Assembly (NCBI GenBank): GCA_013349325.1
Contig: DUZX01000001.1
Coordinates: forward strand, 124,001 to 188,000
Direction of reading: 5' to 3'
Source: Desulfuromonadales bacterium
GTDB taxonomy: Bacteria > Desulfobacterota > Desulfuromonadia > Geobacterales > Pseudopelobacteraceae
Length of the DNA stretch: 64,000 nt
Shown here: piece by piece, positions 25,440 to 33,993 of the stretch
Numbering within the stretch: the stretch's first letter is position 1
Layout of the letters: each line of letters begins with the position of its first letter
The notes under the pieces: model-generated
Databases searched by the model: none
Told to the model about the DNA's origin: nothing
The model's input: only the letters and a program-made list of their open reading frames with translations
Translations under genes and position numbers: made by a program

Positions 25440-25865
25440 ATGCTTGAGACCATTGGGAATATTTGGGAGTATGCCGCTGAAAGTGTCATTGCAATTACCA
25501 CGAACGGTTCCTTGACACCTGACGGCAGGGCGATTTTTGGGCGGGGTGTGGCCCGTGAGGCGACCGTCCGCATCCCCGGACTTGCTGTAAAATTAGGCAG
25601 CCTGCTTAAAGAAAAGGGCAACCAGGTATTTGATCTTGATGACGGGATCGTTTCTTTTCCGGTGGAAGAGACCCCGTGGTCGCTTCCCGACCTGCGCATC
25701 ATAGCACGTTCTGCTCAGGAATTGCGGGCTCTGGCAGATATTTCGGGGTGGCGGAATATTGTTGTTCCTCGCCCCGGTTGCGGTGGCGGGGGTCTTGCAT
25801 GGCAGGATGTGAAGCCGGCACTTGAACCATGGTTTGATGATCGTTTTCTGGTGATCAGCCAATAA
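25440..25865 (+). CDS. Macro-domain-like protein (ADP-ribose phosphatase type)
   Basis: 141 residues; GGGAGG precedes ATG 25440. The sequence TTNGSLTPDGRAIFGRGVAREA, then SFPVEETPWSLPDLRIIARS and VVPRPGCGGGGLAW, matches small macro-like proteins related to ADP-ribose-1''-phosphate phosphatases, where the Asn and the Gly-rich loop hold the ADP-ribose. It is first in the plus-strand operon ahead of the ATP-grasp gene. Why a possible ADP-ribose-binding protein travels with a peptide ligase is unclear. Confidence 0.72.
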   Translation: MLETIGNIWEYAAESVIAITTNGSLTPDGRAIFGRGVAREATVRIPGLAVKLGSLLKEKGNQVFDLDDGIVSFPVEETPWSLPDLRIIARSAQELRALADISGWRNIVVPRPGCGGGGLAWQDVKPALEPWFDDRFLVISQ

Positions 25866-25893
25866 TCGTTACGCACAAAGGAGTGGCTTGAGT

Positions 25894-27345
25894 ATGAACC
25901 ATACCGGAATGTTGGGCTCAAAAACCCGTACCCCCTACCACGAATTTTATGCGGATGATTTTACCCCCCGCGATCACTACCACCTGCTCTGGGATCATAT
26001 CAAGGCCACCGGCAATAACGCCCTGGAAGCGAAAGCGCACGAAGCGCAACTGGCCCTGCGGGCGGAAGGGGTTACCTTTACCGTCTATGGCGATGGTGAT
26101 GGCGATGAAGGCATAGAGCGCATCTGGCCCTTCGACCTGATCCCGCGCATCATCACCGCACCGGAATGGACCAAGATAGAATCCGGCCTCAAACAGCGCG
26201 TGCAGGCCCTGAACCTGTTTCTGGGGGATTTGTACGGCGAGCAACGCATCATCAAGGATGGCGTAATACCGCCGGAACTGATCTATCAGGGGCGCGATTT
26301 CCGCCGCGAGATCGTCGGCATCGTCCCGCCGCGCGGTATCTATACCCACATCAGCGGCATCGATATCATTCGCGATGAAAAAGGGGAGTTCCTGATACTG
26401 GAGGATAACCTGCGTACCCCTTCGGGTGTCTCCTACATGATCGAGAACCGCGTTATCGAGCGCCGCATACTGCCGGAGTTCTTCAATAAGTACCGTGTCC
26501 GGCGGGTCGAACATTATCCATCGCTGCTCCTGGCGGCCATGCGCTCCCTGTCACCGCGCGGCAAAGATAACGCTGAAATCGTGGTACTGACGCCCGGCAT
26601 CTATAACTCTGCCTATTTTGAACATACCTTCCTGGCCAAGGAGATGGGTGTTGAGTTGGCCGAAGGGCGCGATATGGTCACGATCAATGACATCGTCTAC
26701 CTCAAAACCACCAGCGGTCTCAAACGGGTGGACGTGATTTATCGCCGTATTGACGATGATTTCCTCGATCCGCTGGTGTTCCGCTCGGATTCTTCGCTCG
26801 GAATTGCCGGCGTCATCAACGCCTGGCGCAAGGGGAATGTCGCCATCGTCAATGCTCCCGGCAGCGGTATCGCCGACGACAAGGCCGTCTATCCCTATAT
26901 GCCGGACATCATCCGTTACTACCTGGGGCAGCAACCGATCCTCAACAATGTGCCAACCTACCAGATGACCAACGTCAAAGATCGCGAATACGTCTTTGAC
27001 AATATGGAGCGGATGGTAATCAAGGCGGTTAGCGAGTCGGGCGGCTACGGCATGCTGATGGGGCCATCATCAACTCCGGCCCTGCGCAAAGAGTTCGTGG
27101 ATCTGGTACTGGAGAATCCGCGTAACTACATCGCCCAGCCGGTGGTCTATCTGTCGCGCCACACCTGCTACATGGATGGTGAGCTGGAAGCACGTCATCT
27201 CGACCTGCGTCCGTTCGTGATTTACGGTGAGGAGATTGAAGTCGTACCGGGCGGCCTGACCCGCGTGGCCCTGCGCAAGGGATCGCTGGTGGTCAATTCG
27301 TCGCAGGGTGGCGGCAGCAAAGACACCTGGGTTCTGGCAGATTAA
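25894..27345 (+). CDS. Circularly permuted ATP-grasp ligase (DUF404/DUF407)
   Basis: About 483 residues from ATG 25894. A TTG at 25888 is 4 bases from AAAGGAG and is also possible. The family is predicted to form amide or peptide bonds using ATP and belongs to the amidoligase systems described by Iyer and Aravind. Visible signatures: FTVYGDGDGDEGIERIWPFD, YGEQRIIKDGVIPPELI, FLILEDNLRTPSGVSYMIEN, VNAPGSGIADDKAVYPYMPD and MVIKAVSESGGYGMLMG. It is followed by the alpha-E gene and a transglutaminase, its usual partners. The substrate is unknown. Confidence 0.9.
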   Translation: MNHTGMLGSKTRTPYHEFYADDFTPRDHYHLLWDHIKATGNNALEAKAHEAQLALRAEGVTFTVYGDGDGDEGIERIWPFDLIPRIITAPEWTKIESGLKQRVQALNLFLGDLYGEQRIIKDGVIPPELIYQGRDFRREIVGIVPPRGIYTHISGIDIIRDEKGEFLILEDNLRTPSGVSYMIENRVIERRILPEFFNKYRVRRVEHYPSLLLAAMRSLSPRGKDNAEIVVLTPGIYNSAYFEHTFLAKEMGVELAEGRDMVTINDIVYLKTTSGLKRVDVIYRRIDDDFLDPLVFRSDSSLGIAGVINAWRKGNVAIVNAPGSGIADDKAVYPYMPDIIRYYLGQQPILNNVPTYQMTNVKDREYVFDNMERMVIKAVSESGGYGMLMGPSSTPALRKEFVDLVLENPRNYIAQPVVYLSRHTCYMDGELEARHLDLRPFVIYGEEIEVVPGGLTRVALRKGSLVVNSSQGGGSKDTWVLAD

Positions 27346-27349
27346 TTTT

Positions 27350-27384
27350 CTTCCCCCTTTCGAAAGGGGGATTGAGGGGGATTT
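27350..27384. repeat. C/G-run palindromic repeat between the ATP-grasp and alpha-E genes
   Basis: TTCCCCCTTTCGAAAGGGGG forms a perfect hairpin (CCCCCTTTCGAAAGGGGG), followed by ATTGAGGGGGATTT. It is the same design as 10912-10947 in cbiD. Its GAGGGGGA tract lies just ahead of ATG 27386 and so serves as the ribosome-binding site of the alpha-E gene. Confidence 0.7.
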
Positions 27385-27385
27385 G

Positions 27386-28324
27386 ATGTTAAGCCGCATT
27401 GCCGATTCGATGTACTGGATGGCCCGCTATCTGGAGCGGGCCGGGGAAACTGCCCGCTTGATGGAGATTAATCTGCTGTATCTGGTAGAGGCCGAAGAGG
27501 ATATGGGCGAAGAAGACAAGTGGCGGCCGATCCTGCAGATTACCTCTGCAGAACCGCTCTACATCGAACAGTATGGCGACAACAGTATCACAACACCGCG
27601 CGTACTGCAGTTTATCAGCGCCGGACGCACCAATGCCAGTTCAATTCGCGCCTGTCTGCGGCTGTTCCGCGAGAACGCCCGGGTAGCGCGTGACCGCATT
27701 TCAAAAGAGATGTGGGAGGCGGTCAACGAGATCTGGATGGAATTTGACGAGCGTCTCAAAGGAACATTGACCGCCGAACGTGCGGGTACCCTATTTGTGG
27801 AACTTCGCAATCAGGTAGCACGCTTTAACGGGCTGTCCGCTTCCACCATGATGCGCGGCGAAGCCTACGCCTTTTACCAGTTAGGGGGCTGCTTTGAGCG
27901 GGCAGATATGACCTCCCGCATTCTGGATGTAAAATACCACATCATTCTGCCGGACCTCTCAATGGTCGGCTCGGCACTGGACTATTACCAGTGGGCGGCT
28001 CTGCTTAAGTCCCTGTCCGGATTTGAGGCTTTTCGCCGCAGTTACCACTCAGGATTCATGCCGGCCGATGTTGCCGAGTTTGTAGTCCTCAACCGCGACT
28101 TTCCCCGTTCGATCGTATTTTCAGTGGAACATATCGGATCAGCACTCGAAACAATCGGCCTTGAGCAGAAGGACGCTACTCGGGCGGCCTTTACCAGGCT
28201 TTCCGAAATGGTAAGTGAAACGTCAGAGCAGATTTTTAACAATGGTCTGCATGAGTATCTGGAAAGTTTGCTGGGGCGCCTGACAGCCTTCCATGCCGCC
28301 CTGGCAGAAGAGTTTTTCCAGTAA
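27386..28324 (+). CDS. Alpha-E domain protein (DUF403)
   Basis: 312 residues, wholly helical. Starts at ATG 27386 with AGGGGGA about 5 bases ahead; the upstream part of the ORF is repeat sequence. The family opening LSRIADSMYWMARYLERAGETARLMEIN is clear, with later RTNASSIRACLRLFRENARVARDRIS and GCFERADMTSRILDVKYH. Alpha-E proteins occur next to circularly permuted ATP-grasp enzymes and transglutaminases in predicted peptide-synthesis operons. Their biochemical role is not established. Confidence 0.92.
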   Translation: MLSRIADSMYWMARYLERAGETARLMEINLLYLVEAEEDMGEEDKWRPILQITSAEPLYIEQYGDNSITTPRVLQFISAGRTNASSIRACLRLFRENARVARDRISKEMWEAVNEIWMEFDERLKGTLTAERAGTLFVELRNQVARFNGLSASTMMRGEAYAFYQLGGCFERADMTSRILDVKYHIILPDLSMVGSALDYYQWAALLKSLSGFEAFRRSYHSGFMPADVAEFVVLNRDFPRSIVFSVEHIGSALETIGLEQKDATRAAFTRLSEMVSETSEQIFNNGLHEYLESLLGRLTAFHAALAEEFFQ

Positions 28325-28335
28325 GGAGAGTCGTA

Positions 28336-29199
28336 ATGCGTTATCTGATAGAGCATGAAACGGTACTCGAATACCCCCAGACAGTTCGTGAACACCATAT
28401 CGAATTACGTCTGGCGCCTCGTTCCGACCGACGCCAGAATGTGCTGTCCTGTAGTATCACAACCGAACCGGCGGCGGAGTTGTCACATTACCTTGACTAT
28501 TTCGGCAATCGGGTTGATTACTTCTGTGTCATCCCGCCCCATAGTCGCTTGGTGACGTTCCTGAAAAGCGAAGTAGAAACCATGCAGGAAAATCCCTTCA
28601 GTTTTGAAGCGGTTCCGCCGGGAGAAGAGCTGCAATGGCTTCATCAAGCGGTGCGGGCTACGCCATCGCTGAATGATTATATCCTGCATCGTAGTCTGGT
28701 GACTCCCACCTCCATGAAGCTCGCCGAGGCGATCTCAACCGCTCTCCCGCGCTGGCAACGTGAGCGACCGCTGCTTGACTCACTGCTTGAGTTGATGGCG
28801 TGGGCTTCCGGTCAGCTTGAATACAGGTCCGGTTCTACCGAGGTGCATGGATCGTTGGTCGCTGCCGTCCGCCAGGGGAACGGTGTCTGCCAGGATTTTG
28901 CCCATCTGTTCATCACCGTTGCCCGTGCCTGGGGAGTGCCGGCCCGCTACGTGATGGGCTATCTGAATCCAGGTGTCAGTGCTGAAGAGGCGCTAACCAC
29001 GCATGCCTGGGCCGAAGCGCTGGTGCCGGGGGCAGGCTGGGTCGGATTTGACGTTACTCATAATCTGCTTTCCAATGATCATCATGTCGCCGTAGCTGTC
29101 GGTCGTGATTCCTATGACGCCGCTCCTCAGCGAGGTAGTTTCAAGGGCGACACTGCCGGTACGCAGCCGACGGTGACGGTAACGATGCAGGAACAATAA
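28336..29199 (+). CDS. Transglutaminase-like cysteine peptidase of the amidoligase operon
   Basis: 287 residues; AAGGAGAG precedes ATG 28336, 11 bases after the alpha-E stop. It has an N-terminal bacterial transglutaminase-like beta domain (about 1-110), then the catalytic core with Cys185 (GNGVCQDFAHLF), His223 (TTHAWAEALVPG) and Asp239 (GFDVTHN). There is no signal peptide, so it is cytoplasmic, unlike the transglutaminase at 17588-19459. In this conserved trio it is expected to cleave or transfer the peptide made by the ATP-grasp partner. Confidence 0.92.
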   Translation: MRYLIEHETVLEYPQTVREHHIELRLAPRSDRRQNVLSCSITTEPAAELSHYLDYFGNRVDYFCVIPPHSRLVTFLKSEVETMQENPFSFEAVPPGEELQWLHQAVRATPSLNDYILHRSLVTPTSMKLAEAISTALPRWQRERPLLDSLLELMAWASGQLEYRSGSTEVHGSLVAAVRQGNGVCQDFAHLFITVARAWGVPARYVMGYLNPGVSAEEALTTHAWAEALVPGAGWVGFDVTHNLLSNDHHVAVAVGRDSYDAAPQRGSFKGDTAGTQPTVTVTMQEQ

Positions 29200-29214
29200 A
29201 AAAAGAAAGGGACG

Positions 29215-30192
29215 ATGATGTCCGAAGCACCCTCCATAAAAACAGAAACATTTTTTACGATTGAAATGCCCTACCGCGAACGGATGGAAATCCGCCGGAC
29301 TGTTTTCGGAGGTGGTGACAGTCCGCGCGTGGCAATTGTGGCCGGTCTGCATGGTGACGAGCTGGAAGGTCTGTATGTCTGTCACCGGTTGGCGGCCTGG
29401 CTTGAGGAACTGCAACGCAACAAACCGGGCGCTCTTGTGGGGACGGTTGAACTCTATCCGGCTGTGAATACGCTCGGTTTGGACACACTGACCCGTGGTC
29501 TGCCGGTTTTCGATACCGACCTGAACCGCGCCTTTCCCGGATCGGCTTCCGGTCCGCTCCCCTCGCGCCTGGCGGCTTCACTCATGTCAGCCTTGTCGGG
29601 TGCGGCGCTGGTGGTGGATATACATGCCAGTAATATCTATCTGCGCGAGATTCCCCAGGTGCGCATCAATCAGGATTTTGAAGCACTGCTGGTACCGATT
29701 GCCAATCGTATGAACATGGATCTGATCTGGCTGCACAGTGCTGCGACGGTTCTGGAAACGACCGTTGCCCACAGCCTGAACAACAGCGGCACCCCCTGCC
29801 TCGTGGTTGAGATGGGGGTCGGCATGCGGATCTCCCCCGACTACTGCGAACAGTTGGTAGCCGGCATCCTCTCGGTCTGGAAGGATCTGGGCGTGCTGGC
29901 GGTGGATGTTGATCTGCCGGAAACGCTGCATACGGCACTGATCGCCGATGACAGTAATGTTCACTTTTTAAACGCTCAGACTTCGGGCATGTTTCTGCCG
30001 ACCACATCGCACTGGACCGACGTGCGCCGGGGCGAGCTGCTCGGCACGGTCGTCTCCCCCTTTCGTGGCGATATTCTCTCGGAAGTGCGTTCCCCGGTAG
30101 ATGGCGTGCTCTTCACATTGCGCGAATATCCGCTGGTTTATGAAGGTTCACTGATGGCACGGGTCATGTCGCGCAAAGGAGTTCGACCATGA
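29215..30192 (+). CDS. AstE/aspartoacylase-family zinc deacylase, paralogue 1
   Basis: 325 residues of the succinylglutamate desuccinylase/aspartoacylase (M14-like) family. Zinc ligands are His46 and Glu49 (GLHGDELEG) and His137 (DIHAS). The likely catalytic base is Glu199 (CLVVEMGVG). The C-terminal part (about 240-325) is a beta-barrel-like biotinyl/lipoyl-type extension common in this family (SPVDGVLFTLREYPLVYEGS). AAAGGG precedes the start. It overlaps its paralogue by ATGA. Deacylation or hydrolysis of an amide made by the operon's ligase is a reasonable inference. Confidence 0.88.
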   Translation: MMSEAPSIKTETFFTIEMPYRERMEIRRTVFGGGDSPRVAIVAGLHGDELEGLYVCHRLAAWLEELQRNKPGALVGTVELYPAVNTLGLDTLTRGLPVFDTDLNRAFPGSASGPLPSRLAASLMSALSGAALVVDIHASNIYLREIPQVRINQDFEALLVPIANRMNMDLIWLHSAATVLETTVAHSLNNSGTPCLVVEMGVGMRISPDYCEQLVAGILSVWKDLGVLAVDVDLPETLHTALIADDSNVHFLNAQTSGMFLPTTSHWTDVRRGELLGTVVSPFRGDILSEVRSPVDGVLFTLREYPLVYEGSLMARVMSRKGVRP

Positions 30193-31133
30193 AGCGCAAC
30201 CTGCTCTGTATGACCGCTCCGGTCCGGGACGGATTCGATATTCCCTGCCATGAAATTGGTCCGTCATCGTCACATCCGGCTATTGCACTGGTTGCCGGAC
30301 TGCATGGCGATGAGATCAACGGCATTTTTATTCTTTCGCGTCTGGCTGATTTTCTGAATAGTGTTGAAGCCGGAAAATATCCGGAACTGCGGCTGGTAAA
30401 GCGTGTACTGATCATTCCGGCCGTCAATGTACTGGGCGTCAACCTGCGTACCCGCACCTGGCCCTTCGATAAAACCGACATCAATCGTATGTTTCCCGGC
30501 AGTACATCCAGCGAAACAACCCAGCGCATAGCCTATGCCGTACTGGAGGCCACCAAGCGTGCCGAGTATCGCATTGATATTCACACCGCCAGTATCGATT
30601 TTGAAGAAATCTCCCAGGTGCGCCTGTACGGTCCGAGCGACGACGAGCGGGCCACTGCCCGTAAATTCGGACTACCGGCGATCATGGAGCGTTCGCTTTC
30701 ACCGGTATTTACCACCACCATGATGCACTCCTGGAAAGCCTGGCCGGGTGAGAGCTTTGTGCTGCGGGTCGGGCAGGCCGGCACCGTCCAACTGCAGCAC
30801 TGTCAACGGGTCTTCCGGGCCATGGTTTCGTTTCTGGGAAAGATTGGCGTTCTGGAAGGGGTGGATATCGCGGTTGAAGATGAAGATGTCTGCTACTTTG
30901 ACAAACCGAGTGCCCACCGTGTATTTGCCGAAAAAGCGGGTATGTTCGTCTCCGACCGGAGCGTGGGGCGCTGGGTGCGGGCCGGTGAAGAGGTCGGCTA
31001 TATCTATGACAGTTTCGGTGGCAACGTGATTGAAAAAGTGGTCGCACCGGTGGCCGGGCTTCTGTCCGGAATTCGTCGCCATCCGTTGCTGTTCGAAGGT
31101 GACCTGATCGTGCGGATCAACAAAAAGGGTTGA
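30189..31133 (+). CDS. AstE/aspartoacylase-family protein, paralogue 2
   Basis: 314 residues, tandem paralogue of the preceding gene and translationally coupled to it. The zinc ligands are kept: His39 and Glu42 (GLHGDEING) and His132 (DIHTAS). The position of the catalytic Glu in paralogue 1 (VVEMG) reads VLRVG here, with Arg193. By this comparison the general base appears missing, so the protein may be a binding or regulatory partner, or may use another residue. The C-terminal barrel-like region is present (VAPVAGLLSGIRRHPLLFEG). Confidence 0.85.
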   Translation: MKRNLLCMTAPVRDGFDIPCHEIGPSSSHPAIALVAGLHGDEINGIFILSRLADFLNSVEAGKYPELRLVKRVLIIPAVNVLGVNLRTRTWPFDKTDINRMFPGSTSSETTQRIAYAVLEATKRAEYRIDIHTASIDFEEISQVRLYGPSDDERATARKFGLPAIMERSLSPVFTTTMMHSWKAWPGESFVLRVGQAGTVQLQHCQRVFRAMVSFLGKIGVLEGVDIAVEDEDVCYFDKPSAHRVFAEKAGMFVSDRSVGRWVRAGEEVGYIYDSFGGNVIEKVVAPVAGLLSGIRRHPLLFEGDLIVRINKKG

Positions 31134-31137
31134 GCAC

Positions 31138-31842
31138 ATGAGCTACGCGCAATCAGGCCGCAGTCTGCATATCATCCAGAATGATCCTGAAGTCCCCCCC
31201 GGCACCATCCTTGAATTTCTGAAGACGCCCTATAGTCTGCATCACCCCTTTCGCGGTGAAAAGCTGCCGCAACCGGAGCAGATCTCCTCGTTGATCATCA
31301 TGGGAGGCGCCATGGGGGCTCATGACGACCTGCGCTACCCTTTCCTGACGGATCTTAAAATTTTGATCAGGCAGGTTGTTGAAGCCGGAATTCCCTACCT
31401 GGGGATCTGTCTGGGTGGTCAATTGCTGGCAGCCGCCTGCGGAGCGCAGGTTGTTTCACAGCGCTGGGAGGAACTCGGTTTTTTATCGGTGGATCTTAGC
31501 GCTGCCGGGAAAAGAGACGGATTGTTCAGCGGAGTTTCCGAGACATTCACCTCCTTTCTGTGGCATCATGACAGTTTTGATATTCCCGCAGATGGTGTAC
31601 TGCTGGCATCGTCGGAGGTCTGTCCGCATCAGGCTTTTCGAGTAGGTACTTCGGCCTGGGGAGTGCAGTTTCACCCGGAGGTGACTGAAGCGATCATCCG
31701 CAATTGGTGCGCCTGGGATCGTTCAACGCGGGGAAGAGTGGAAGAGCTTGCAGCGGCATTTTCCCGGGCAGAAGAAGAGTACCGTGCAACAACGCGTCAG
31801 ATCATCGATAATTTTATGCTGAGCGTCGGTTTGAAACCGTAA
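31138..31842 (+). CDS. Class I glutamine amidotransferase-like protein
   Basis: 234 residues with the class I GATase fold: nucleophile Cys91 (YLGICLGGQLLAAACGA) and the His-Glu pair in VQFHPEV. The family usually hydrolyses glutamine to deliver ammonia; some members cleave gamma-glutamyl bonds, which would suit a peptide-synthesis operon. Five bases separate it from the deacylase paralogue upstream. No synthetase domain is fused, so the acceptor partner is unknown; the ATP-grasp ligase is a candidate. Confidence 0.88.
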   Translation: MSYAQSGRSLHIIQNDPEVPPGTILEFLKTPYSLHHPFRGEKLPQPEQISSLIIMGGAMGAHDDLRYPFLTDLKILIRQVVEAGIPYLGICLGGQLLAAACGAQVVSQRWEELGFLSVDLSAAGKRDGLFSGVSETFTSFLWHHDSFDIPADGVLLASSEVCPHQAFRVGTSAWGVQFHPEVTEAIIRNWCAWDRSTRGRVEELAAAFSRAEEEYRATTRQIIDNFMLSVGLKP

Positions 31843-31860
31843 ACTGATGAGGAATCTTGC

Positions 31861-32292
31861 ATGGCACGCATCACATTCTACACAAAAATCGGCTGTCTGA
31901 CTTCAGCCAAACAGGTTGACTTGCTACGGCTCTCGGGGCATGACGTTGAGGTGTGTGATTTGCTGGCACACGACTGGAGTGCCGCAGAATTACGTTCCTA
32001 TTTTGGTAAAATGCCGGTCAGCGCCTGGTTTAATGATAAATCACCGCGTGTAAAATCAGGTGAGATCGATCCGCACGCGTTCGATCACGAAGGAGCATTG
32101 GCCGTGATGATGACTGATCACCTGCTGATCCGGCGACCCTTGATGGAATCGGGAGGAGTACGTGTCTGCGGATTTGATCCCGATAGCATCAATGCCTGGA
32201 TCGGGTTATCTGAGCATGCCCGCGCTGCCGGTGCGGGCCAGAATTATTCCAGCTGTACGCAACCTTCAACGGCAGTTCAAGTGTGTCCTTAA
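31861..32292 (+). CDS. ArsC-like nitrogenase-associated protein
   Basis: 143 residues with the thioredoxin-like ArsC fold; Cys12 lies in TKIGCLTSAKQ. The pattern VCDLLAHDWSAAELRSYFG, SAWFNDKSPRVKSGEIDP and HLLIRRPLMESGG matches the nitrogenase-associated ArsC-like family. It is last in the peptide-ligase operon, and the CowN operon lies only about 2 kb away, which suggests a nitrogen-fixation link for the region. Its exact role is unknown in any organism I can name. The stop codon overlaps that of the convergent vapC-like gene. Confidence 0.85.
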   Translation: MARITFYTKIGCLTSAKQVDLLRLSGHDVEVCDLLAHDWSAAELRSYFGKMPVSAWFNDKSPRVKSGEIDPHAFDHEGALAVMMTDHLLIRRPLMESGGVRVCGFDPDSINAWIGLSEHARAAGAGQNYSSCTQPSTAVQVCP

Positions 32293-32711
32293 TCCCCGCC
32301 GGTCGCTACCAACTGTACATTCAGTCCCGGTATTTTTTTGAGCTGCTTGTCCCCGGTGAGAAACGTCACCGGCCCCTTGATTGACAACGCTGAAGCCGCT
32401 TGAATAGCATCCGGTGTGCGCAGACCGTGACGTGCTCTCAATAAAGTTGCCGTTTCAATGACCTGAGCGTTTATCTCGATAATCTGTAATCCGGTGGAGG
32501 AGAAAAAGGCCCGGTACAGTTCGATGTCATTATTGTTCTGCTCGCGAAGCGGCTTTACCAGACATTCCAGCATACTTAAGCGCGACACGGCAAAACGGGC
32601 ATCGGGATGTTGTGCAACCAGCTCCTTAACTATGGCAAGCAGGTGCTGATAAAACGGGTTAACCGCTTCAACCCGATAAATAATGATATTTGCATCGAGA
32701 AAAATCGTCAT
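32289..32711 (-). CDS. PIN-domain ribonuclease toxin (VapC-like)
   Basis: 140 residues from ATG 32711, overlapping the antitoxin gene by 4 bases. It is a PIN-domain RNase with acidic metal-binding residues visible in IFLDANIIIY (near Asp5), SRLSMLECL, RTPDAIQAASAL and FLTGDKQL. Such toxins cleave RNA when the antitoxin is degraded. It is paired with the Phd/YefM-like antitoxin directly upstream. Confidence 0.9.
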   Translation of the reverse strand: MTIFLDANIIIYRVEAVNPFYQHLLAIVKELVAQHPDARFAVSRLSMLECLVKPLREQNNNDIELYRAFFSSTGLQIIEINAQVIETATLLRARHGLRTPDAIQAASALSIKGPVTFLTGDKQLKKIPGLNVQLVATGGD

Positions 32712-32989
32712 GGAGTTTCCCATGAATCCCGTTCATCTCGAAGACGCTGGTCTATCTGCTCTTTTGTGGATGTCCCGGACACGGGGAGTGCAAACCATTC
32801 CAAAACCGTTTGAGAATGAACAGACATGTTCATCTGGGCGGCCTTGGTCAGTTTCTCATATTCATCTTCGGCCAATATTACACAGACCGGCTGATTGCGC
32901 TTGATTATGTGAACCGGTCCGTTGGCAAGCAGATGTTCAACGGCTTGTATGCCGTGCCGCTTAAGTTCATGTGCTGCAATAGCATTCAT
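32708..32989 (-). CDS. Phd/YefM-like antitoxin
   Basis: 93 residues; AAAGGG precedes ATG 32989. The N-terminal DNA-binding part reads AAHELKRHGIQAVEHLLANG, then PVHIIKRNQPVCVILAEDEYEKL, as in Phd/YefM antitoxins. The C-terminal tail would contact the toxin. Usual role: neutralises the PIN toxin and autorepresses the operon. Confidence 0.85.
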   Translation of the reverse strand: MNAIAAHELKRHGIQAVEHLLANGPVHIIKRNQPVCVILAEDEYEKLTKAAQMNMSVHSQTVLEWFALPVSGTSTKEQIDQRLRDERDSWETP

Positions 32990-33166
32990 TGTGGTACCCT
33001 TTCCGGTACTTTTCAGATACGGTAGCTAAAATAATGAGGCAATGCAACGAAAAAACAGCGTTGGAGATTTGCTGCGAGGAGGAGATAATTACGATAAACT
33101 CGGGTGCGGTGCCGCTAAAAAAATCATTATTACACCATGAAAACAAGCTGACATCACTCAGACGTG

Positions 33167-33185
33167 CGAGGTTTTGAAAACCTCG
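33167..33185. repeat. CGAGGTTTT palindrome downstream of cowN
   Basis: A perfect 9-bp inverted repeat (CGAGGTTTT-G-AAAACCTCG), extended outward by GAC/GTC. It lies about 40 bases past the cowN stop, could end that transcript, and resembles a common dispersed palindrome. No U-run follows on the minus strand. The rest of 32990-33226 shows nothing recognisable. Confidence 0.5.
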
Positions 33186-33226
33186 GTCTCACCATAAGTT
33201 CGTGTCATCTTGATCGTGATGTCGTA

Positions 33227-33532
33227 TCAGCAGCTTTCGGCTTCGATCTTTTCCAGCAGTGCCAGCGCCGACTGATCATCGTAGAGTTCAAATAATTCGC
33301 TGATGTTGTTGATGTAGGCGTGAATCAGGTACAGTTCGTCGAGGCAGCGGCCACTGTTCTCGTCCGGCTTGCCGACACGTGCCAGTTTGCCTTTGAAAAG
33401 GTCCCAGAACTTGTTGGTCTTTAACGGGTCATCGATATGGCGCCGCAGCATGACTATCAACTCGCGCGAGTTTTTATCCCCTTCAATCCCGACGAACGAG
33501 ACATAACGGTCCGGCTTTTGTTCAGCTTGCAT
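33227..33532 (-). CDS. cowN: CowN, protects nitrogenase from carbon monoxide
   Basis: 101 residues, the usual CowN length. Diagnostic pattern: [57 protein letters not shown] and the end [13 protein letters not shown]. CowN sustains N2-dependent growth when CO is present. It is the last gene of an operon (Zn-ribbon protein, SlyD-like, CowN) with a sigma-54 promoter candidate. The start at 33532 opens 32 bases after the slyD-like stop. Confidence 0.9.
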   Translation of the reverse strand: MQAEQKPDRYVSFVGIEGDKNSRELIVMLRRHIDDPLKTNKFWDLFKGKLARVGKPDENSGRCLDELYLIHAYINNISELFELYDDQSALALLEKIEAESC

Positions 33533-33564
33533 TATTCCTCCGCACGGCTGTTTTGTAATCCGAT

Positions 33565-33993
33565 CTATTCTATCTTGTCCAGCCTGAGGGCAAAGGTCAG
33601 ATCACAGCCCGCCAGCGGATGGTTGCCGTCCAAGGTTACGTCCGTTCCATTGACTTCGGTCACCACCATGGTTCTGGATACGCCGCCTTTGAAATCGATG
33701 CTTAATTTTTGACCACAGGTGATCTCTTTTCCGGCAGGAAAATCGTTCCGCGATATCTTGATGATATTCTCCCTACGGCGTGGGCCGTAGGCTTGCTCGG
33801 CGGTAAGCAGCACGTTTTTAACCTCCGTGACGCGCATACCGATTATGGCCTGTTCAAGTGTCGGGAATACATGGTCACTGCCAATCACAAAGGTCAGTGC
33901 GCCATGCTCGTCAGTACTGTGGAAGATTCTGCCGTTATCCAGAGTGCCGATATAACTGATGGTAACCGTTCTGCCGATGTCTGCCTGTGTCAT
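33565..33993 (-). CDS. SlyD-like FKBP-type peptidyl-prolyl isomerase
   Basis: 142 residues with the FKBP/SlyD layout: [37 protein letters not shown], an inserted flap (about 60-115), and [20 protein letters not shown], the SlyD signature. It lacks the His/Cys-rich metal tail of E. coli SlyD. The start overlaps the stop of the Zn-ribbon gene upstream (ATGA) and CowN follows. A folding helper for a nitrogen-fixation protein is suggested by context only. Confidence 0.9.
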   Translation of the reverse strand: MTQADIGRTVTISYIGTLDNGRIFHSTDEHGALTFVIGSDHVFPTLEQAIIGMRVTEVKNVLLTAEQAYGPRRRENIIKISRNDFPAGKEITCGQKLSIDFKGGVSRTMVVTEVNGTDVTLDGNHPLAGCDLTFALRLDKIE

